Positions 59,947 through 64,000 of a DNA stretch of 64,000 nt are shown here, in pieces. The number at the start of each line of letters is the position of its first letter. Positions within the stretch are counted from its first letter, which is position 1. The notes below the pieces were generated by a model. That model saw nothing but the letters and a program-made list of their open reading frames with translations. It made no database searches and was not told the DNA's origin. The translations under genes were made by a program, and so were the position numbers. Source of the DNA: Verrucomicrobiota bacterium (GTDB lineage: Bacteria > Verrucomicrobiota > Verrucomicrobiae > Limisphaerales > UBA11358); NCBI GenBank assembly GCA_014860005.1, contig JACZKP010000076.1:321599-385598 (forward strand), read 5' to 3'.

Positions 59947-61766
59947 AGCACGATGGCTGGCCCGCATTTTCTTTCACCGACTTGCTCCGGCCGCCCGAGG
60001 GATGGAAGACCGAACATGCCATACTCACCACGTATTCCGCCGATTTGGTGGTCATCGTCACGGCTTTGCTTGCCCTTACGGGTTGCGACCTCGACCACCG
60101 GCGCACTGGCAGCCGCGTGGAGCTGGTGAGGGCTATCGAAGCCCTTCGAGGACGCGTCTGCGTGCTTGCGCAGGCCGGCCGCGTGGCGGTTCCGAATACC
60201 CCGCGCCTGATTCTCAAGCTACTCGATAAGTTCCTGCGAACTGTCGAGACCGACGAAAACGAGATTTCGTGGCATCCGAAGGTGGCAATGGTTCGTTATC
60301 ACCGCGTCGAGGATGCGACTGACCGCCAGTGGCGCGTCTGGCTGGGCAGTCGCAATCTCACGCGTGCGACGAACTGGGAGACCGGGTTGATCCTAGCGAG
60401 TCGAGCCGACGGACGCGGCCAGCAGATCGACGGGCTTGCCCGCCTCGGCGTAGCGGTCGCAAAGCGCGCGAATCTCGCAACGCTCTCCACCGCCGTTGTC
60501 GCCGCAGAACTCGCTGCGCTCACGTGGGAGTCCCCGCCGGGCAGCGAAGTGCAGAGCGTGAATCTGCTCGGCCCCGATCTGGCTAGAGGGTTTCCCACCC
60601 CCCCCTTCGACGCGGAGCGTGTGTTTGTCGTCAGCCCGTTTCTCGATGCGAAAATCGTTCGTGCGGCAGCTGGATGGGGAAGTGCCAAAACTCGCCGCAC
60701 GCTTGTCTCGACGACCTTGGAGCTTCAACGCCTGTTGCGGGAAAACAACAATGTCTTCACCGGATTCGATCGCGTTCTCATTCGGCCGTTCCCTGATCTA
60801 CCGGTCGAAGGCGCCGATCTTCTCGATGAAGAACCGTCGACTTCTGTAGAACCAGCAGAGAGCGAAGAGATGCCACCCGCCGGACTCCACGCGAAGTTAT
60901 TCTTCGCCGCCAAAGGGGCGCGACGACAGCTCTGGATCGGCAGCGCTAACGCGACGGAACGTGGATGGGCGGGGCGTAATTACGAAGTTGTCGCCGAGTT
61001 GTTCATCGGGCGCGACTCAGCCGATGCCATAGAAGGATTCGTTGCCGCCTGCGATCTATTCAAACCCAGCGCAACACCTCCAAGTATCGACCAGGACGAG
61101 GAAGCCCTTGAGAAAGCTCGCAAGCTCCTTTCTGCTGATTGGTCGCTCCGGCAGCGGGTTGGCGAGAGCGAAGTGGAGGTGGTCGCACTGGCACCGCCAC
61201 CTCTAACGGACCCCGCCATCCAGCTTGAAGTCGCGGCGCTTGGGGGGACGTGGAAGGTCTGGGCACGCGATGCTAATTGTATCGTGCTCCCGAGTTTGGG
61301 CCGATCGCAGCGGTCGGACTTCCTGCAGGTTCGATTGTGCTGCGGGGAAAGAATGTGCGCGTGGCTGCAAGTCGCGCCCTGCGACCCGTCACCGGACGTG
61401 GACAGAGATCGCGCGCTTATCGCGCAATACTTGGACCCGCGCACTTTCCTTATATGGTTGCGAAGCGTGCTCGCCGACGAGCCCGCGCGCGCCGCCGGCG
61501 GGGATTGGGATGCGGACCATGATTCGCGAATCGCCGGCGACAGTCACGACCGGAGCACTCTGGATGTTGGGTTGCTGCCGACGGTCGAAGAAATTTTGCG
61601 GGCTTGGGCGCGGGATGCGTCCGCCTTCGTCTCTGCCGATGAAAAGGTGAAATCTTACCTCCTCGAACTCGAACGGCGCGCCGTTGAAAGCACAAACACC
61701 GCCGACGTGGAATTACTTCAAACTTTCCAGCGGACTTGGAACACGCTGGCTTCGGAACTGCGATGA
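59943..61766 (+). CDS. Phospholipase-D-superfamily protein
   Basis: The ATG at 59943 (ATGA overlap) gives 607 residues; a longer frame from 59856 runs inside the previous gene. Two half-sites of the PLD fold are visible: WHPKVAMVRY with WLGSRNLTRATNW (about 109-145) and LHAKLFFA with LWIGSANATERGW (about 315-340), i.e. two His-x-Lys plus Gly-Ser-x-Asn sets. These would form one active site for phosphodiester cleavage. The C-terminal 230 residues are unassigned. In DISARM the PLD protein is DrmC, which is shorter; here the PLD protein is tied to DUF6361 and a helicase instead. Confidence 0.82.
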   Translation: MKHDGWPAFSFTDLLRPPEGWKTEHAILTTYSADLVVIVTALLALTGCDLDHRRTGSRVELVRAIEALRGRVCVLAQAGRVAVPNTPRLILKLLDKFLRTVETDENEISWHPKVAMVRYHRVEDATDRQWRVWLGSRNLTRATNWETGLILASRADGRGQQIDGLARLGVAVAKRANLATLSTAVVAAELAALTWESPPGSEVQSVNLLGPDLARGFPTPPFDAERVFVVSPFLDAKIVRAAAGWGSAKTRRTLVSTTLELQRLLRENNNVFTGFDRVLIRPFPDLPVEGADLLDEEPSTSVEPAESEEMPPAGLHAKLFFAAKGARRQLWIGSANATERGWAGRNYEVVAELFIGRDSADAIEGFVAACDLFKPSATPPSIDQDEEALEKARKLLSADWSLRQRVGESEVEVVALAPPPLTDPAIQLEVAALGGTWKVWARDANCIVLPSLGRSQRSDFLQVRLCCGERMCAWLQVAPCDPSPDVDRDRALIAQYLDPRTFLIWLRSVLADEPARAAGGDWDADHDSRIAGDSHDRSTLDVGLLPTVEEILRAWARDASAFVSADEKVKSYLLELERRAVESTNTADVELLQTFQRTWNTLASELR

Positions 61767-64000
61767 CCACTCGCCGAATCAGCGAGCCAAAGGGGTTCCA
61801 GCGCGCCACGGCCGACGCCGCGCTGGCGACACTCACTCGTGCGGATGGGCCTAGACGCTTCCTAGTCGCAGATGAGGTTGGCCTCGGCAAAACCGTGGTG
61901 GCGCGCACGATTGTTTCCGAGATGATGAAGGGAAAGCGCCGGCCGCTCGTCGTGTTCTACATTGCGAGTAACCTGAACATCGCTCACCAGAACCGGACAA
62001 AACTCCTCGAATTGTTGCCGACCGAAAGGGAGCAAAAGGAGGCCGCGGCACAGGCGGATCGTCTCACGCTCGCCGCAAATCCAGCCCGGCGTCCAAAGCA
62101 CCAACGTCTGCACCTTTACACACTCACACCCGACACCTCGGTGCCATTGTATCGTCGGCGTGGCGGCTTCGGCCGTATGGAGGAACGCGCACTGATATTC
62201 CGACTGCTCAGCGGGCGGTTTCCTTCGCTCGTCACAAATGTATTTTCCCGGAAATGCCGTGGTGCCCACGCTGGCGAGAGTAGTTGGAATTGGGCGCTCG
62301 AACAACACGAACAAATAGACGGAATACGCGAACTTCAGGACGAATTTCTCGAGGCGCTCAAATTCGATCAGCAACTGAAACTTCCGCGCGTTGATGCTGA
62401 ATCCATCGCCAACGCCGCTGAAACCCAACGCCCCTCGCGGCTGATGGGCAGCCTGCGCACTGCGCTCGCGATGGCGGCCTTGCGGGACGTGCGCCCCGAC
62501 TTGATCATCGTCGATGAATTCCAGAAATTCCGCGAGCTCCTGATTGACCCGCCAAAGGTGGTGTCCGATCGGTTAACAAGCGCTTTGCGAGGTGGCGGCC
62601 ACCGGGACGGGCCGGCGCTGCTTCTGCTCTCGGCCACTCCTTATCGGCCGTATTCGTCTCGGCAGGATGAATCCGCTGGCTTCTCGCACCATCAAGATTT
62701 CTTCGAACTCATCCGGTTCCTGTTCGGTTCCGACACGACAGCGCCAAGGCAGATCGAGACAGCACTCCGCGAGTTTGGAACCCAGATGCTAGCGAAAGAG
62801 CCTGATATGGGGCGGTTGAGCGTCTTGCGTGACGACATTCAGATGCGGCTGCGTCCGGTAATGAGTCGCACCGAAAGGCCTGATGAGCCGGCGGCGCCTA
62901 CCCGAGCGACCTCTGCGCATCCTCACTCTGAAATTCGCCCCGAGGACTTGCGAATCTTCAAGCACTGGGTGGCCCGTTTGCAGACGGCGGGGAGGCGGCA
63001 CCGGGGCAAAGTCAACCTGATGAGTTTCGCCGTCCCTTACTGGCTTTCCATCCCATTACCAATGCAGATGCTGGGTCGTGGTTACGTCGCCTGGAGGCTT
63101 GCCGACAAGAAACACCGGCGGCGCGAGGAGCCAGCATTGCGCCGTTCACAGCGTGATCGTTTGGACGCTCCGAAAGCATGGCCCCATCCCCAGTTGCGAG
63201 TGCTCAGAAAATTTGCCGGGACTCCACGTTTGGCACTTCCGTGGGTTGCTCCTTCTTTGCCTTGGTGGGAATTGAACGGGCCGTGGGCTGAACCGGGAGC
63301 AGCCGGAGGAAAGCTGCTCGTATTCTCACGTTTTAAGGCCGTGCCTCCTGCCCTCACGAGTCTGCTGAGTTTCGATCTTGAGGCATCATTTGCGCATCGC
63401 CTCCGGCACAATTATCGCCGCGCCGGCGAGGCGCAACCGCTTCAACTCAAGGCTAACCGACCGACGCTGCTGGCGCTCTTTTTTCCCTCGCCAACCTTCA
63501 TTGCATTCACCGATCCGCGACGCGATAAACCCACTAGTCTGATGGAGGTTCGGAGTTCGATGCGTCGCCAGGTAGGCGAATTTTTGCGCGACCGCCTCGG
63601 TGTGCGGGTGCGAAAAAGTGGAGGCGCTCGTCCGCTTTGGAAGCTCCTCGCCGCACTCGAACAAGCACGCACGGATTCCATTCCTAAAAGCGGCTTGCCG
63701 TCGTGGATAGAACTTCGCGCCCATTGGCGTTCTGCATCTGTCGGACAAGATGAAGTGATGAGGGATGTGATTGCCCAATGGAACCACTACGCCGAAGGGG
63801 GCCTCGACACGGTGACGCAAAGCGAAGTGGCCGCACTGGCGGAATTCGCCCTTTCCTGTCCGGGGGTTGTGCTCGGGCGTGCCCTTTACCGCTTTGACAA
63901 GACATGTATTACAAATCCCCACTACGGCCACCTCCTCGAGGCAAGTTGGAATGGACTGCGCCCTTATTTGAATCGATCTCTCTTCCACGCTGCCCTCACC
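61763..64000 (+). CDS. SF2 helicase, truncated by the right edge of the window
   Basis: The ATG at 61763 overlaps the PLD gene stop (ATGA). The frame stays open for 746 codons to the end of the window. Walker A is LVADEVGLGKTVVA (about 34-47), followed by VFYIASNLNIAHQN, motif II as DEFQ in LIIVDEFQKFREL (about 247-259) and LLLLSATPYRPYS (motif III region, about 293). A helicase C half should follow; KLLVFSRFKAVP near 515 is probably its first strand. The DEFQ box in place of DEAD/DEAH is notable. Helicases of this type accompany DUF6361 and PLD genes. The end of the gene and of the locus is not seen. Confidence 0.8.
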   Translation, partial: MTTRRISEPKGFQRATADAALATLTRADGPRRFLVADEVGLGKTVVARTIVSEMMKGKRRPLVVFYIASNLNIAHQNRTKLLELLPTEREQKEAAAQADRLTLAANPARRPKHQRLHLYTLTPDTSVPLYRRRGGFGRMEERALIFRLLSGRFPSLVTNVFSRKCRGAHAGESSWNWALEQHEQIDGIRELQDEFLEALKFDQQLKLPRVDAESIANAAETQRPSRLMGSLRTALAMAALRDVRPDLIIVDEFQKFRELLIDPPKVVSDRLTSALRGGGHRDGPALLLLSATPYRPYSSRQDESAGFSHHQDFFELIRFLFGSDTTAPRQIETALREFGTQMLAKEPDMGRLSVLRDDIQMRLRPVMSRTERPDEPAAPTRATSAHPHSEIRPEDLRIFKHWVARLQTAGRRHRGKVNLMSFAVPYWLSIPLPMQMLGRGYVAWRLADKKHRRREEPALRRSQRDRLDAPKAWPHPQLRVLRKFAGTPRLALPWVAPSLPWWELNGPWAEPGAAGGKLLVFSRFKAVPPALTSLLSFDLEASFAHRLRHNYRRAGEAQPLQLKANRPTLLALFFPSPTFIAFTDPRRDKPTSLMEVRSSMRRQVGEFLRDRLGVRVRKSGGARPLWKLLAALEQARTDSIPKSGLPSWIELRAHWRSASVGQDEVMRDVIAQWNHYAEGGLDTVTQSEVAALAEFALSCPGVVLGRALYRFDKTCITNPHYGHLLEASWNGLRPYLNRSLFHAALT

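Noticed and set aside
39151..64000. Canonical class 1 DISARM
   Set aside because: Only the DrmD-like and methylase genes fit; no separate drmA, drmB or short drmC is seen, and several extra genes are present.
1..64000. tRNA, rRNA or riboswitch genes
   Set aside because: I looked in the gaps and at the island borders and saw no cloverleaf, TTCGA-type T-loop context or rRNA sequence; a covariance-model scan would be needed to exclude small RNAs.

Overview
The window looks like chromosomal DNA of a soil or freshwater Verrucomicrobiota bacterium, probably of the Pedosphaera/Limisphaerales type. I infer this from the GC-rich codon use, two proteins with Verrucomicrobia/Planctomycetes-style prepilin N-termini, a secreted endonuclease/exonuclease/phosphatase protein, a fragment resembling a TPR protein, and dispersed REP-like repeats. 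This is inference from remembered families, not from a marker gene; no rRNA or tRNA was seen.

Layout. (1) 1-6.6 kb: ordinary chromosomal genes (a duplicated-domain unknown protein, a HEAT-repeat membrane protein, a pilin-like Ig-domain protein, an EEP-fold protein) separated by gaps holding three copies of a 60-bp repeat. (2) 6.6-12.5 kb: a loosely packed accessory region of short plasmid- or phage-type genes (DUF6117-like, Lar-like zinc protein, HEPN-like protein and unknowns). Its gaps carry several copies of a short repeat, GACTTCGTCCAAAAC. (3) 12.3-16.5 kb: a putative mobilization module (possible oriT/operator region, two small proteins, a relaxase-like protein), then a degenerate PolB-type exonuclease and a second prepilin-like protein. 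(4) 16.65-39.0 kb: a defence island bounded by a 54-bp imperfect direct repeat that duplicates the 3' end of a 71-aa membrane-protein gene. It holds a PIN-domain gene, a decayed Swt1-HEPN gene, and a 20-kb minus-strand gene string: SNF2 helicase-DUF3883, sacsin-like ATPase, an unknown Ymh-like protein, SIR2, a catalytically dead long prokaryotic Argonaute, a PD-(D/E)XK nuclease, and a complete type II Wadjet set (jetA-jetB-jetC-jetD). A divergent LysR-type gene at the head has a palindrome over its promoter. (5) 39.15-64.0 kb: a plus-strand, DISARM-related string running off the right edge: DrmD-like SNF2 helicase, a giant Eco57I-type adenine methylase, an SMC-like ATPase, an Ntn-hydrolase/GrpB fusion, a SAM-methylase-like protein, a DUF1998 helicase with a nuclease-like tail, a DUF6361 protein, a phospholipase-D-like protein and another SF2 helicase.

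How the parts may work together. In region 4 the dead Argonaute most likely senses invader nucleic acid, with the SIR2 and/or nuclease neighbour as effector. Known catalytically inactive long-B Argonaute systems usually carry one effector; here two candidates flank the Argonaute gene in one tightly packed string. Wadjet cleaves small circular DNA, so the transcription unit would join plasmid and phage defence. Region 5 has the modification-plus-helicase logic of DISARM, but drmA and drmB are not visible and three unusual genes sit in the middle. It is the best candidate in the window for a system not described in this form.

Limits: everything is from reading sequence; no alignments, structure predictions or database searches were run. 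Family names are from recognition of motifs and may be wrong where confidence is low.
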